A DNA stretch of 41,710 nt, from NCBI GenBank assembly GCA_017472305.1, contig JAFUQP010000009.1, forward strand, positions 1-41,710, given 5' to 3'. The notes under the pieces are model-generated. The model was given only the letters and a program-made list of their open reading frames with translations, was not told the origin of the DNA and searched no databases. This document shows positions 7,189 to 14,656 of this stretch, piece by piece (position 1 is the first letter of the stretch; each line of letters starts with the position of its first letter). The stretch is from Clostridia bacterium. Its GTDB lineage: Bacteria > Bacillota > Clostridia > Oscillospirales > CAG-272. A program made the translations under genes and the position numbers.

Positions 7189-8559
7189 TCAGTTATCGGT
7201 AGAATCGATTTTTTTCAAAGCCCTTTTGAATTGGAATATGAACAGTATTGCCGTGAAGGTCACCGCAATAACGTCTGCAATGGGCTCTGCCATATATACG
7301 CCGAGGGTAGGGTCGCTAACCAAATTCGGCATAATGAATATCAGCGGCAAAAGAAGCACAAATTTACGCATTACTGCCACGATAACAGACGAGGGAGCGT
7401 TGCCCAGTGATACGAAGGTCATCTGGCAGGCTATCTGAATACCGAATAAAAGCATGCCCGCAAAATAGATGCGAAGTGCCTTTGAGGCAAACGAGATAAG
7501 CTCAGGCTCAGGGGTAAAAATTGAAACGAAGACACTCGGGAACAGCATAACCGCAGCCCAAACCGTTACCGAATACGCAAGACAGGTTGTCAGCAGAAGC
7601 TTGTAGGTCCGCTTTACGCGTTCGGCGTTTTTCGCGCCGTAATTATAGCTCAGAATAGGTTGCGCCCCCTGTGCAAATCCCTGTGTCGGAAGCATTGCAA
7701 ACTGCATAACGCTAGTCAGAATCGTCATAGCTCCAACAGCGATATCTCCCCCGTATTTCAGTAGCGAGGAATTGAAGCACACCGAGATTACACTCTCGCT
7801 CGCCTGCATAATGAAGGTTGCCGTACCAAGAGCTATGCAGGGCAAAATTATTCTCGGGACAGGAATAAAATACCTCGGCTTGAGCTTGAGAATGCTTTTC
7901 TTACTGCTCAGAAAAGCAATTACCCATACGCAGGAAAGCGCCTGAGAGATAACCGTTGCAAGAGCTGCACCCTTGACTCCCATACCAAGTCCGTATATAA
8001 AAATGGGGTCTAAAATAATATTAGCTACAGCACCCACAACGACGGATATCATAGATATTCCGGTGAAGCCCTGTGCTGTTATAAAGGCATTCATACCGAG
8101 AGTCAGCTGGACAAAGACCGTGCCTATAGCATAAATGCTCATATAATCCGCGGCGTATTCTACGGTATTATTGCTTGCGCCGAAGGCTAAAAGAAAATCC
8201 CTGTTCCAAATCAACAGTACTACAGTAAGGATAGCGGAAACGATGATTTGCAAGCCAAAGCAGGAGCCGAGCGTTCTTTCGGCGCTGTCTATATCCTTTT
8301 TGCCCATAAAAATTGAGGCTCTCGGCGCGCCTCCGGAGCTGACAAGTGCACTAAACGCCGATACAATCATTATAATAGGCATACATACGCCCACACCCGT
8401 CAAGGCGAGGTCACCAACCTCAGGCATATGTCCTATATATATTCTGTCAACGATGTTATAGAGCATATTGATAAGCTGTGCTACTACGGTAGGCAGCGCG
8501 AGCCTAAACAGCAGCTTACCTATGGGGGCACTTCCCAGAATTTCCTTTTGATTTGTCAT
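7189..8559 (-). CDS. MATE family efflux transporter
   Basis: A 456-residue cation-coupled multidrug/toxin exporter with about 12 membrane helices arranged as two six-helix bundles. The N-terminus, with IGKLLFRLALPTVVAQLINMLYNIVDRIYIGH, is typical of the MepA/DinF-like MATE branch of Clostridia. A repeat-like motif, with LPTQGFAQGAQPILSYNYGAKN, begins the second half. Start ATG at 8559 is preceded by a GGAGA ribosome site. A promoter lies at 8602-8630. It is transcribed alone and divergently from the B12 locus. Substrate unknown. The repeat element ends just beyond its stop codon. Confidence 0.93.
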   Translation of the reverse strand: MTNQKEILGSAPIGKLLFRLALPTVVAQLINMLYNIVDRIYIGHMPEVGDLALTGVGVCMPIIMIVSAFSALVSSGGAPRASIFMGKKDIDSAERTLGSCFGLQIIVSAILTVVLLIWNRDFLLAFGASNNTVEYAADYMSIYAIGTVFVQLTLGMNAFITAQGFTGISMISVVVGAVANIILDPIFIYGLGMGVKGAALATVISQALSCVWVIAFLSSKKSILKLKPRYFIPVPRIILPCIALGTATFIMQASESVISVCFNSSLLKYGGDIAVGAMTILTSVMQFAMLPTQGFAQGAQPILSYNYGAKNAERVKRTYKLLLTTCLAYSVTVWAAVMLFPSVFVSIFTPEPELISFASKALRIYFAGMLLFGIQIACQMTFVSLGNAPSSVIVAVMRKFVLLLPLIFIMPNLVSDPTLGVYMAEPIADVIAVTFTAILFIFQFKRALKKIDSTDN

Positions 8560-8601
8560 GGCAAATTCTCCATAAAAAAATTAAAATCGAAACAAGTAAT
8601 C

Positions 8602-8630
8602 ATTATAACATACTTTTATGAACTTTTCAA
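8602..8630 (-). promoter_or_regulatory. Sigma-A-type promoter of MATE gene
   Basis: On the minus strand TTGAAA (8625-8630) and TATAAT (8602-8607) are 17 bp apart. Confidence 0.8.
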
Positions 8631-8749
8631 CCGATTTTACATTTATCTGAAAAAGAGACATATTAAAATGCGCTTTGATTGTCGGCACGTATCAGTGCGA
8701 TTTTATTATACCGTTCCGCAAATTCCGCCATACATGGTTCAAATTATTG

Positions 8750-8778
8750 TTGACACTGTAAAAATAATGTGCTAAAAT
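8750..8778 (+). promoter_or_regulatory. Sigma-A-type promoter of the B12 locus leader
   Basis: TTGACA (8750-8755), 17 bp, TAAAAT (8773-8778). The next gene starts about 500 nt downstream, so the transcript has a very long 5' leader. Confidence 0.85.
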
Positions 8779-8854
8779 ATATTTACAAAAGAATAACGCG
8801 TTGGGCGGGGCGATTTTTTCGCCTCGCGTCGGGCGGTGAAGGATTTGCAGGCAA

Positions 8855-9150
8855 GCTTTTGAGCGAGGCCTTGTGCTTCGGCTCTCTCAAGGCTTTCCTT
8901 GATTTCGTCCTCGCTCGGGGGTAAGGAAACCGTGTGAAAATCACGGGCAACAGCCATTACCGTAACTCCTTTTCTTTTGTGATGCTTCCCCACCCTCGGT
9001 GCGGCGCGCGGTGCTGCCGCGGCGAGCAACGTATACACCGGGACACGCTCTTGGTTTATGGCTCTGATAAAAATGAACGTCGCCTTCTTGGCAACAAGGA
9101 AAACATCACAACAAGGAACAGGTCAAGTCGGAATGCTTACTACGGCGTGA
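8855..9150 (+). ncRNA. Cobalamin riboswitch (probable)
   Basis: The B12-box-like core reads AAGGAAACC, GTGTGAAAATCAC, GGGCAACAGCC, ATTACCGTAA at 8923-8965. This follows the cobalamin riboswitch order GGGAA, GGTGnAAnnCC, GCnGnCCC, GCnACTGTnA with some substitutions. A second conserved stretch, AAGTCGGAATGC at 9125-9136, resembles the 3' AGTCAGGA segment. A P2-like arm precedes the core (GAGCGAGG / CCTCGCTC, about 8859-8914). A peripheral stem TTGTGATG / CATCACAA closes at about 8977-9113. It lies between a strong promoter and an attenuator, ahead of a DUF4430 lipoprotein and an ECF S component, which fits B12 control. Exact ends are estimates. Confidence 0.72.
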
Positions 9151-9226
9151 ACATAAGAGGCTCTTGGGCAATTCGGGGAGTGTCGGCGATTTTTCACGCG
9201 GGATTTTTCGCGTGGCTTTCACTGTT

Positions 9227-9254
9227 GCACCCTCGGGAAGGGTGCTTTTATTTT
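9227..9254 (+). terminator. Attenuator terminator of the cobalamin leader
   Basis: GCACCCT (9227-9233) pairs with AGGGTGC (9239-9245), followed by TTTTATTTTA, 35 nt before the lipoprotein start. With no gene between promoter and hairpin, it is best read as the riboswitch expression platform. A further CACGCG/CGCGTG hairpin sits just upstream at about 9195-9214. Confidence 0.82.
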
Positions 9255-9288
9255 ATCCTTTTGAAAACCGAAAAAGAAAGGATATTTT

Positions 9289-9717
9289 ATGAAAAAAACA
9301 CTGACAGCACTGCTCGCGATGCTGCTAATTCTTGCGAGCGTATTCACCCTCTCTGCCTGCTTTGATACGGTTGATGCCGAGGGGCTATGGGAAAACGCTA
9401 CCTACCGACGCGATATGAGCTTCGGCAATGGCGAAAAGACTGTCAAAGTCGAGGTAAAGGTCGGCGAGGACTCTGTAACCTTTACCGTGAAGAGTGACGA
9501 GAAATACCTCGGTGATGCACTCGCGGAGCATGGACTGATTGAGGGAGTAGAGAGCCAGTTCGGCCTTTATATCAAGAAGGTCAACGGCATGCTCGCCGAC
9601 TACGATGTAGACAGGAGCTGGTGGGGATTCTACAAGAACGGAGAATATCAGATGCTCGGCATTGACCTCACGGAATTTGCCGACGGAGAGCACTATGAGC
9701 TCGTCTATGAGAGCTAA
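9289..9717 (+). CDS. DUF4430 (transcobalamin-like) lipoprotein
   Basis: A 142-residue exported lipoprotein. The signal peptide ends in lipobox LSAC with the lipidated cysteine at residue 24. The rest matches the DUF4430 fold, related to the C-terminal domain of transcobalamin/intrinsic factor, with the typical LGDALAEHGLIEG and SWWGFYKNGEY segments. It probably captures corrinoid outside the membrane and hands it to the ECF transporter. Its stop overlaps the S-component start by 23 nt, so the two are translationally coupled. The cobalamin-riboswitch-like leader supports the substrate. The ribosome site GAAAGGA lies 8 nt before the ATG. Confidence 0.85.
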   Translation: MKKTLTALLAMLLILASVFTLSACFDTVDAEGLWENATYRRDMSFGNGEKTVKVEVKVGEDSVTFTVKSDEKYLGDALAEHGLIEGVESQFGLYIKKVNGMLADYDVDRSWWGFYKNGEYQMLGIDLTEFADGEHYELVYES

Positions 9718-10246
9718 CAGAACGAGAGCCTCAGCGACGGTGCGCGACACTGCGATTTTTGCAATGCTCGGCGCTTTAATGTTCGCATCTAAGATTGCGT
9801 TTGAGGTTCTTCCGAACATTCATATACTCGGAATGCTAATAATTGTTTACACTTTGGTGTATAGAGCACGCGCTTTGATACCGATTTATATTTTCGTGGC
9901 ACTGACGGGTGTGTACGCGGGATTCAGCTATTGGTGGGTTCCCTACCTCTATATCTGGGCGGTGCTTTGGGGCGCGACAATGCTCTTACCGCGGAATATG
10001 CCGAAAAAGGTTGGGGCTATTGTTTATCCCCTGCTCTGTGCTATTCACGGACTCGGATACGGTGTACTTTACGCGCCAACGCAGGCTTTGATGTTCGGCT
10101 TGAATTTTGAACAGATGCTTATATGGATTGCCACGGGATTTCCGTTTGACGTAGTACATTCAATCGGCAATTTCGTATCGGGACTGCTGATTATTCCTCT
10201 TTCCGAGCTTCTCTTTAAGCTCGAGAGAGGTTTTTTAAGACAGTAA
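9695..10246 (+). CDS. ECF transporter S component, probably cobalamin-specific
   Basis: A 183-residue membrane protein with about five to six helices. It opens with TVRDTAIFAMLGALMFASKIAFEVLPNIHILGM, typical of ECF substrate-binding (S) subunits. These subunits need a shared energising module (EcfA, EcfA', EcfT), which is not in this window, so it would be a group II system using a module encoded elsewhere. The riboswitch-like leader and the DUF4430 partner point to vitamin B12 (CbrT-like role). The ATG at 9695 is favoured by GGAGAG 4-6 nt upstream; the ATG at 9707 is an alternative. Substrate specificity is inferred from context, not from residues. Confidence 0.85.
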   Translation: MSSSMRANRTRASATVRDTAIFAMLGALMFASKIAFEVLPNIHILGMLIIVYTLVYRARALIPIYIFVALTGVYAGFSYWWVPYLYIWAVLWGATMLLPRNMPKKVGAIVYPLLCAIHGLGYGVLYAPTQALMFGLNFEQMLIWIATGFPFDVVHSIGNFVSGLLIIPLSELLFKLERGFLRQ

Positions 10247-10286
10247 AAGGCTAGAGTCGTCCGAGTGGCGACGGAAGGAGTGGCTT

Positions 10287-11195
10287 ATGAGGTCAGAGTT
10301 TGACGTTAAGGGAAAAACACAGCCCGACCCCTTTGTTTTCGAGGACGGGGGCAAATTTTATATGTACGTTACCGCTACAGAGGGGGTTGAGGCTTACTCC
10401 GCGGACGAGCCCTTCGGGCTTTGGCATTACGAGGGGATTGTCACCGATATGCCCGAAGGAAAAAGCTTCTGGGCTCCGTCGGTTATTCGTTACGAAGGAA
10501 GGTACTATATGTACGTTTCCTGCGAAAGCTTTGGGAATTATCAGAATATGCACGTGCTCTCGTCAGACTCGCCGCTCGGCCCCTACAGAAGCCCCAAGAG
10601 GCTGTACTCCGAGTTTTCGATTGACTCGCACGCGGTAGAAACCGAGTGCGGGCTTTTCCTACTTCTGGCAATGAACAAGCGCTGTGGCAAGCGACACGGC
10701 ACGCGTGTGTTTGTTGACAGGCTTCTTGACCCCTATACTCCCGAGGGCAAGCCGAAGGAGATTATTCCGCCTACGTTAGACGAGGAGCAGTTCACTCCGC
10801 AGTGCTCCGAGGACTACAAGTGGCATACCGTCGAGGGCCCGTTCTGGTTCTACGAGGGCGGTTATCACTACGTAATGTATAGCGGTGGCTGCTATCAGGA
10901 CGACACCTATCACGTAGGCGTTGCCGTAGCAAAAACCGAGGAGCAGGATTTAACGAAAATCAACTTCAAAAAGGCTTGCGACGGCAAGAAATTTGCACCC
11001 GTGCTCATAAAAAACGACCAAGAGGGCGGCACCGGACACAATTCCGTGATAAAGCACCGCGGCAAGTATTATGCCTTTTATCACGGGCGCGACCTGTCGT
11101 GCGCCGAGGGCTATGACGAGGATTACGTCGAGCAACGCACCGCAAGATACTGTGAGCTTGAGGTCGGGGACGGCAAAATTTCAGCAAAGCGATAA
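10287..11195 (+). CDS. Glycoside hydrolase family 43-like protein
   Basis: A 302-residue five-bladed beta-propeller enzyme of the GH43 type (beta-xylosidase/alpha-L-arabinofuranosidase group). The expected acidic residues are visible: Asp in QPDPFVF (about residue 14), Asp in FSIDSHA (about 113) and Glu in VEGPFWFY (about 183). There is no signal peptide, so it should act on imported oligosaccharides in the cytoplasm. Repeated FYMYV, YYMYVS and YHYVMYS strands fit the blades. The start has AAGGAG 8 nt upstream. It lies 40 bp behind the ECF gene and may be read from the same promoter, though its function is unrelated. It ends beside the palindromic element at 11209-11590. Confidence 0.85.
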   Translation: MRSEFDVKGKTQPDPFVFEDGGKFYMYVTATEGVEAYSADEPFGLWHYEGIVTDMPEGKSFWAPSVIRYEGRYYMYVSCESFGNYQNMHVLSSDSPLGPYRSPKRLYSEFSIDSHAVETECGLFLLLAMNKRCGKRHGTRVFVDRLLDPYTPEGKPKEIIPPTLDEEQFTPQCSEDYKWHTVEGPFWFYEGGYHYVMYSGGCYQDDTYHVGVAVAKTEEQDLTKINFKKACDGKKFAPVLIKNDQEGGTGHNSVIKHRGKYYAFYHGRDLSCAEGYDEDYVEQRTARYCELEVGDGKISAKR

Positions 11196-11253
11196 ACTTC
11201 TTTTATACAAAAAACGGATTTGGTTAGCGTAGTGCCCTTAAGGACACTACGCA

Positions 11254-11429
11254 GCGATATAAATCCCTTGCGGGATTTGCGATATTCCCTTGCGGGAGCG
11301 ATATAAGGCTACGCCTTGCGATATGCCCTCTCGGGCGTGAGGGGATTTATATCATATCGCATTGGAGTGAAGCGACAATATATCGCACGAGCAAAGCGAG
11401 TATATCGCGTTTGCTTGCAAACATATCGC
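11254..11429. repeat. GCGATAT/ATATCGC nested palindrome with mini-hairpins
   Basis: Four GCGATAT units start at 11254, 11279, 11298 and 11318. Each is followed by a small hairpin (AAATCCC-ttgc-GGGATTT; TCCC-ttgc-GGGA; AAGGC-tac-GCCTT; GCCC-tctc-GGGC). Then come four ATATCGC units at 11354, 11380, 11402 and 11423, separated by further short inverted repeats such as GTTTG-cttg-CAAAC. GATATAAATCCC near 11256 pairs with GGGATTTATATC ending at 11353. The whole can fold as one large branched structure in DNA or RNA. Confidence 0.85.
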
Positions 11430-11440
11430 CAAAAAAAATA

Positions 11441-11460
11441 GCATCTGTGAGCACAGATGC
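11441..11460 (-). terminator. Second terminator after kinase gene
   Basis: A 9-bp perfect stem GCATCTGTG/CACAGATGC with a 2-nt loop is followed on the minus strand by TATTTTTTTT. Confidence 0.75.
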
Positions 11461-11476
11461 AGTGCTTGTCAAGAAA

Positions 11477-11512
11477 AGAGGACAGAGAGTATAAAAACAT
11501 TCTCTGTCCTCT
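11477..11512 (-). terminator. First terminator after kinase gene
   Basis: The stem AGAGGACAGAGA/TCTCTGTCCTCT (11477-11488 with 11501-11512) is followed on the minus strand by TTTTCTT. It lies about 100 bp past the stop codon. Confidence 0.8.
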
Positions 11513-11611
11513 TCCTGTCGGTAGGTACTAACTTATCTGTTGAACTTAAAGCTAACCTTAAGAGTACCGACCGTTCCAAATCCGTTTTTTATTATTTGCC
11601 AGATTTATTAA

Positions 11612-13669
11612 TTAAGAATATTTCTTAACTATAGCGCGCATTTCGGGGAGAGCCTTCTCCATATCCGAAACGAGCTTGAACTGGTTGCGCGCTCTGTCAA
11701 GGTTGTGCTTCTCGCGGGAAATTCTGAAGTAGGTATCGCCCGATAGGTAGTCTGTGAGGAAGCGCATTCCGCACTCGAAGGTCATCATCATAGCACCGAT
11801 GGGAAGAAGCTCCAGCTCTCCCTCGGAGAGTCCGCCCTTTGCTCCCTCGATAAAGCCCTTAACGTAGAGCTCGTAGAGGGATATATCGAAGTTAACCTTC
11901 GAGAGGTCTGCCTCGTCCTCAAGTGCCGTGGTAGCGCCGAAGCGGATAGAGTCACCGAAATCGTTTACCGAATAGCCGGGCATTATAGTATCAAGGTCGC
12001 ATACGCAAAGCGCCTTGCCGGTGTTCTTATCAAAGAGAATGTTGTTGAGCTTTGTGTCGTTGTGTGTAACCTTAAGAGGAAGTCTGCCCTCGGCGTGAGC
12101 CGCCTCGAGTGTACCCGCGAACTCGCGTCTTGCCTTACAGAACTCAACCTCCGCTTCAACCTCCGAAAGTCTTCCGCACACGTCGCGCTCCACAGCCTCC
12201 ATAAGCTGGCGGTAGCGGTCGGGGGTGTTGTGGAAGTTCTTTATGGTTTCGTGGAGAGTTTCTGCGGGATAGTCCTTAAGAAGGTACTGGAAGTTACCGA
12301 AGGATACAGCACTGTCGTAGAACTGCTCGGGACGCTCAACCTTATCGTAGCTCATACTGTCGGTAACGAAGTTTACAAGTCTCCAGTATTCGCCCTCAGA
12401 GTCCTTGTGATAGTTCGCGCCGTCCTTGGTCTTTATTACGCTCAGGGTTTCACGCTCGGGGTCGCCGCCATTCTTCTTGATAATCTCGCGAAGATAGGAG
12501 GTTACAGAGTCATAGTTCTCCATAAGCTCGGCGGGATTCTTGAATACGTTCTTGTTGATTTTCTGAAGTATGTATTCATGCCTTATGCCGTTCTTCTTGA
12601 CAACCACGTATTTGGTGTCATTGATATGGCCGTTGCCATAGGGGATAGCGGTGACAACGTCGCCGTCTATTGCAAAATGCGAAAGCAGCTCTCTTGCGTC
12701 ATTCTTCATTTTTGCGAGTTCCTCCTGCATACCTAAAAGTGCGCCACCAAGAATGCCGGCGTCATTTCTGAATTTTGCCGCTACAAGACGGCTTCTATGC
12801 TCCTTCGTTCCGAAGGAAAGTCTTTCAACCTCCTCGCGAAGCGGACGCATAAGGCGCTCGCCCTCGCCGGATATGCCGCCGCCTATGCAGACGACGTCGG
12901 GCTGAAGGATATTAATAACGTTGGATACGCCGATTGCAAGGTACTTAATGAAGGAATCAACGACAAGGCGCGCGGCCTTATCGCCCCTCGCCATAGCCTT
13001 GAAGGGCACTATTCCGTTAATTTTTCCGACGTCGCCGTCGGCAAGCTGCCACATAAGGCTGTCGGGATAGAGACCCGCAACCCTGCGCGCCTCTGAAACG
13101 AGAGCGGTAGCCGAGGCATACGCCTCAAGACAGCCGCGCTTACCGCAGCCGCACTTTCTTCCGTCTACGTCTATTATCATATGTCCGATTTCAGCGGCAA
13201 AGCCGTTGGAGCCCTCGACAATTTCGCAGTCTACGACAATTCCGCCGCCGACTCCCGTGCCGAGAGTAATCATAGCAAGTGAGCCCGCACATTCGCCCGC
13301 ACCCCACATAGCCTCGGCATAAGCCGCAGCGTTAGCGTCGTTTGCAACGAAGGTGTTACCGCCCGTAAGTCTATTGAGAATGCCTGCAAAATCGTCGTTA
13401 TTCCAGCCGAGGTTGCTCGCGGAAATTACGACGCCGTTCTTTACGATACCCGGGGTAACCACGCCTATCCACTTCATATCGGAAAGCGAAAGATTCTCCG
13501 AGGCGCAAAGGCTCTCGCAGAGGGCGACAATATCACGGCTGATATCCTCGCAGGGACGGGGAGCGTTAGTTTTTATGCTCGCCTTTCTTACTATCTTCTT
13601 CGCATGGAGGTCAACTATTCCTGCGGCAATATTGGTTCCGCCAAGGTCTACACCGATACAGTAGTTCAT
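11612..13669 (-). CDS. Fused ROK sugar kinase and NahK-like phosphotransferase
   Basis: A 685-residue two-enzyme fusion. Residues 1 to about 320 are a complete ROK kinase: ATP loop DLGGTN (8-13), catalytic Asp in NDANAA (111), EIGH (160-163) and the zinc motif CGCGKRGC (173-180). Residues about 325-685 are an APH-fold kinase most like N-acetylhexosamine 1-kinase NahK: GNGHINDTKYVV near 345-356, catalytic HNDTKLNN (536-543) and metal-binding CDLDTIMPG (557-565). The halves have the sizes of free-standing enzymes. Each half thus appears intact. One polypeptide could phosphorylate a sugar at C6 (ROK) and C1 (NahK), or two different sugars; neither specificity is readable. The promoter is divergent from the PocR-AraC gene; the ribosome site is GAGGA. 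Confidence 0.9.
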   Translation of the reverse strand: MNYCIGVDLGGTNIAAGIVDLHAKKIVRKASIKTNAPRPCEDISRDIVALCESLCASENLSLSDMKWIGVVTPGIVKNGVVISASNLGWNNDDFAGILNRLTGGNTFVANDANAAAYAEAMWGAGECAGSLAMITLGTGVGGGIVVDCEIVEGSNGFAAEIGHMIIDVDGRKCGCGKRGCLEAYASATALVSEARRVAGLYPDSLMWQLADGDVGKINGIVPFKAMARGDKAARLVVDSFIKYLAIGVSNVINILQPDVVCIGGGISGEGERLMRPLREEVERLSFGTKEHRSRLVAAKFRNDAGILGGALLGMQEELAKMKNDARELLSHFAIDGDVVTAIPYGNGHINDTKYVVVKKNGIRHEYILQKINKNVFKNPAELMENYDSVTSYLREIIKKNGGDPERETLSVIKTKDGANYHKDSEGEYWRLVNFVTDSMSYDKVERPEQFYDSAVSFGNFQYLLKDYPAETLHETIKNFHNTPDRYRQLMEAVERDVCGRLSEVEAEVEFCKARREFAGTLEAAHAEGRLPLKVTHNDTKLNNILFDKNTGKALCVCDLDTIMPGYSVNDFGDSIRFGATTALEDEADLSKVNFDISLYELYVKGFIEGAKGGLSEGELELLPIGAMMMTFECGMRFLTDYLSGDTYFRISREKHNLDRARNQFKLVSDMEKALPEMRAIVKKYS

Positions 13670-13723
13670 AAAAAAATCCTCTGACTTTATAAAAATTTGA
13701 CGAGTTATGCCCCATCCGACTAT

Positions 13724-13752
13724 ATTATATAAAATCAGGTTGACTTTTTCAA
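13724..13752 (-). promoter_or_regulatory. Promoter of the ROK-NahK gene
   Basis: On the minus strand TTGAAA (13747-13752), 17 bp, TATAAT (13724-13729). Its -35 box interleaves with that of the divergent promoter. Confidence 0.78.
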
Positions 13753-13768
13753 TGGAAAATAGTATAAT
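13740..13768 (+). promoter_or_regulatory. Promoter of the PocR-AraC regulator
   Basis: TTGACT (13740-13745), 17 bp, TATAAT (13763-13768). The -35 box lies within 2 bp of the divergent -35 box, so both promoters cannot easily hold polymerase at once. Confidence 0.8.
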
Positions 13769-13822
13769 GTTTTGTAGAATAGTTCAGTATGTGCGAACAT
13801 TTTACAAATTGGCGGTGACTGT

Positions 13823-14656
13823 ATGAACAGAGAAGAAATTATAACCGTGCTATCGGAGCTACACAAAATTACAGGCTTCAGAATTTCGCTTCACGGCACT
13901 GATTTTGAGGAAATTGCGGCGTATCCGGACTCGCCTCTCCCCTTCTGTGCTGCGGTAAACTCGATAAAGAGCGAGCACGAAAGGTGCCTTGAATGCGACA
14001 GAATTGCCTGCCGCCGCGCCGTGGAGACCAAGAAAACTCACGTATACAGATGCCGCTACGGGCTTACCGAGGCGGTGAGTCCTCTATACAATTTCGGAAT
14101 ACTGACCGGCTTTCTTATGATGGGCCAGGTCGCCGAGTGCGATGAGGACAGAGCACGTGCAGATAAGATGCTCCATAGACTTACGGACTCCTACACCGAA
14201 GAGAATTTTTCCGAAAAAATTCCCCTTGTAGGGGGAGAAATCGTAAGCTCGTATTTCAGAATTATGACGATTTGTGCACAATATCTGACACTGTCAAACG
14301 CAATGCACGGCAGGCGCGCAAGCTTTGCCGAGGATGCGATGAAATACATACGCGATAATCTGACGAAAAAAATCACCGTCGCGGATATTTGCCGTGCAGT
14401 GGGATGCTCAAAGTCCACGCTGCTCGTTGGGTTCAAAAAAAGCTTCGGCATAACCGTCGGTGATTATATCACCGAGCAGCGTCTGAAGGCAGCCGAGGAG
14501 CTGCTTTGCGGAAGCGAGCGCTCGATAAACGAGATTGCTCTTGACACAGGCTTCTCCGACCAGTCCTACTTCTCAAAGGTGTTCTCGCAAAGTCGGGGAA
14601 TGTCACCAAAGGAATTCCGTATAAAGAACACCGAAGAAAAAATTTCAAAATTGTGA
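13823..14656 (+). CDS. PocR-domain AraC family transcriptional regulator
   Basis: A 277-residue regulator. Residues 1 to about 150 form a PocR-type sensory domain (PF10114) with a cysteine-rich patch (Cys 42, 55, 58, 63, 77 in CAAVNSI, ERCLECDRIAC and YRCRYG). Residues about 170-272 are an AraC DNA-binding domain with two helix-turn-helices (VADICRAVGCSKSTLLVGFKKSF and INEIALDTGFSDQSYFSKVF). PocR domains sense small hydrocarbon-like ligands in characterised cases. It is divergent from the ROK-NahK kinase gene, with interleaved promoters, so it probably controls that gene and itself. Its stop codon overlaps the 3' end of rnpB by 2 nt in the convergent sense. Confidence 0.92.
   Translation: MNREEIITVLSELHKITGFRISLHGTDFEEIAAYPDSPLPFCAAVNSIKSEHERCLECDRIACRRAVETKKTHVYRCRYGLTEAVSPLYNFGILTGFLMMGQVAECDEDRARADKMLHRLTDSYTEENFSEKIPLVGGEIVSSYFRIMTICAQYLTLSNAMHGRRASFAEDAMKYIRDNLTKKITVADICRAVGCSKSTLLVGFKKSFGITVGDYITEQRLKAAEELLCGSERSINEIALDTGFSDQSYFSKVFSQSRGMSPKEFRIKNTEEKISKL

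Larger units (their letters stand above)
11209..11590. repeat. Intergenic element bounded by 15-bp inverted repeats
   Basis: AAAAAACGGATTTGG at 11209-11223 is the exact reverse complement of 11576-11590. The enclosed 382 bp fill the whole gap between two convergent genes. In order they hold a perfect hairpin (GCGTAGTG/CACTACGC, 11227-11252), the GCGATAT/ATATCGC palindrome, and two terminators serving the minus strand. A second short pair, GGTTAGC/GCTAACC (11222-11228 and 11551-11557), lies just inside. No coding potential. The terminators could belong simply to the kinase gene, so the unity of the element is inference. Confidence 0.6.

Noticed and set aside
7200-7218. A GAATCGATTTTTTT match to the hairpin of repeat copy 1
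   Set aside because: It lies within the last codons of the MATE gene, is only 14 bp of low complexity, and the rest does not align.
8772-8957. A 61-codon minus-strand frame with a good AAGGAG site
   Set aside because: It lies inside the cobalamin-riboswitch-like leader, antisense to the core, and its protein resembles nothing. The leader reading explains the conservation better.
11254-11429. CRISPR array
   Set aside because: The repeats are only 7 bp, change orientation halfway, and the intervals are 6-29 bp self-complementary hairpins, not unique spacers. There are no cas genes.
12062-12736. A 224-codon plus-strand frame
   Set aside because: It is a shadow of the NahK-like half of the fused kinase gene.
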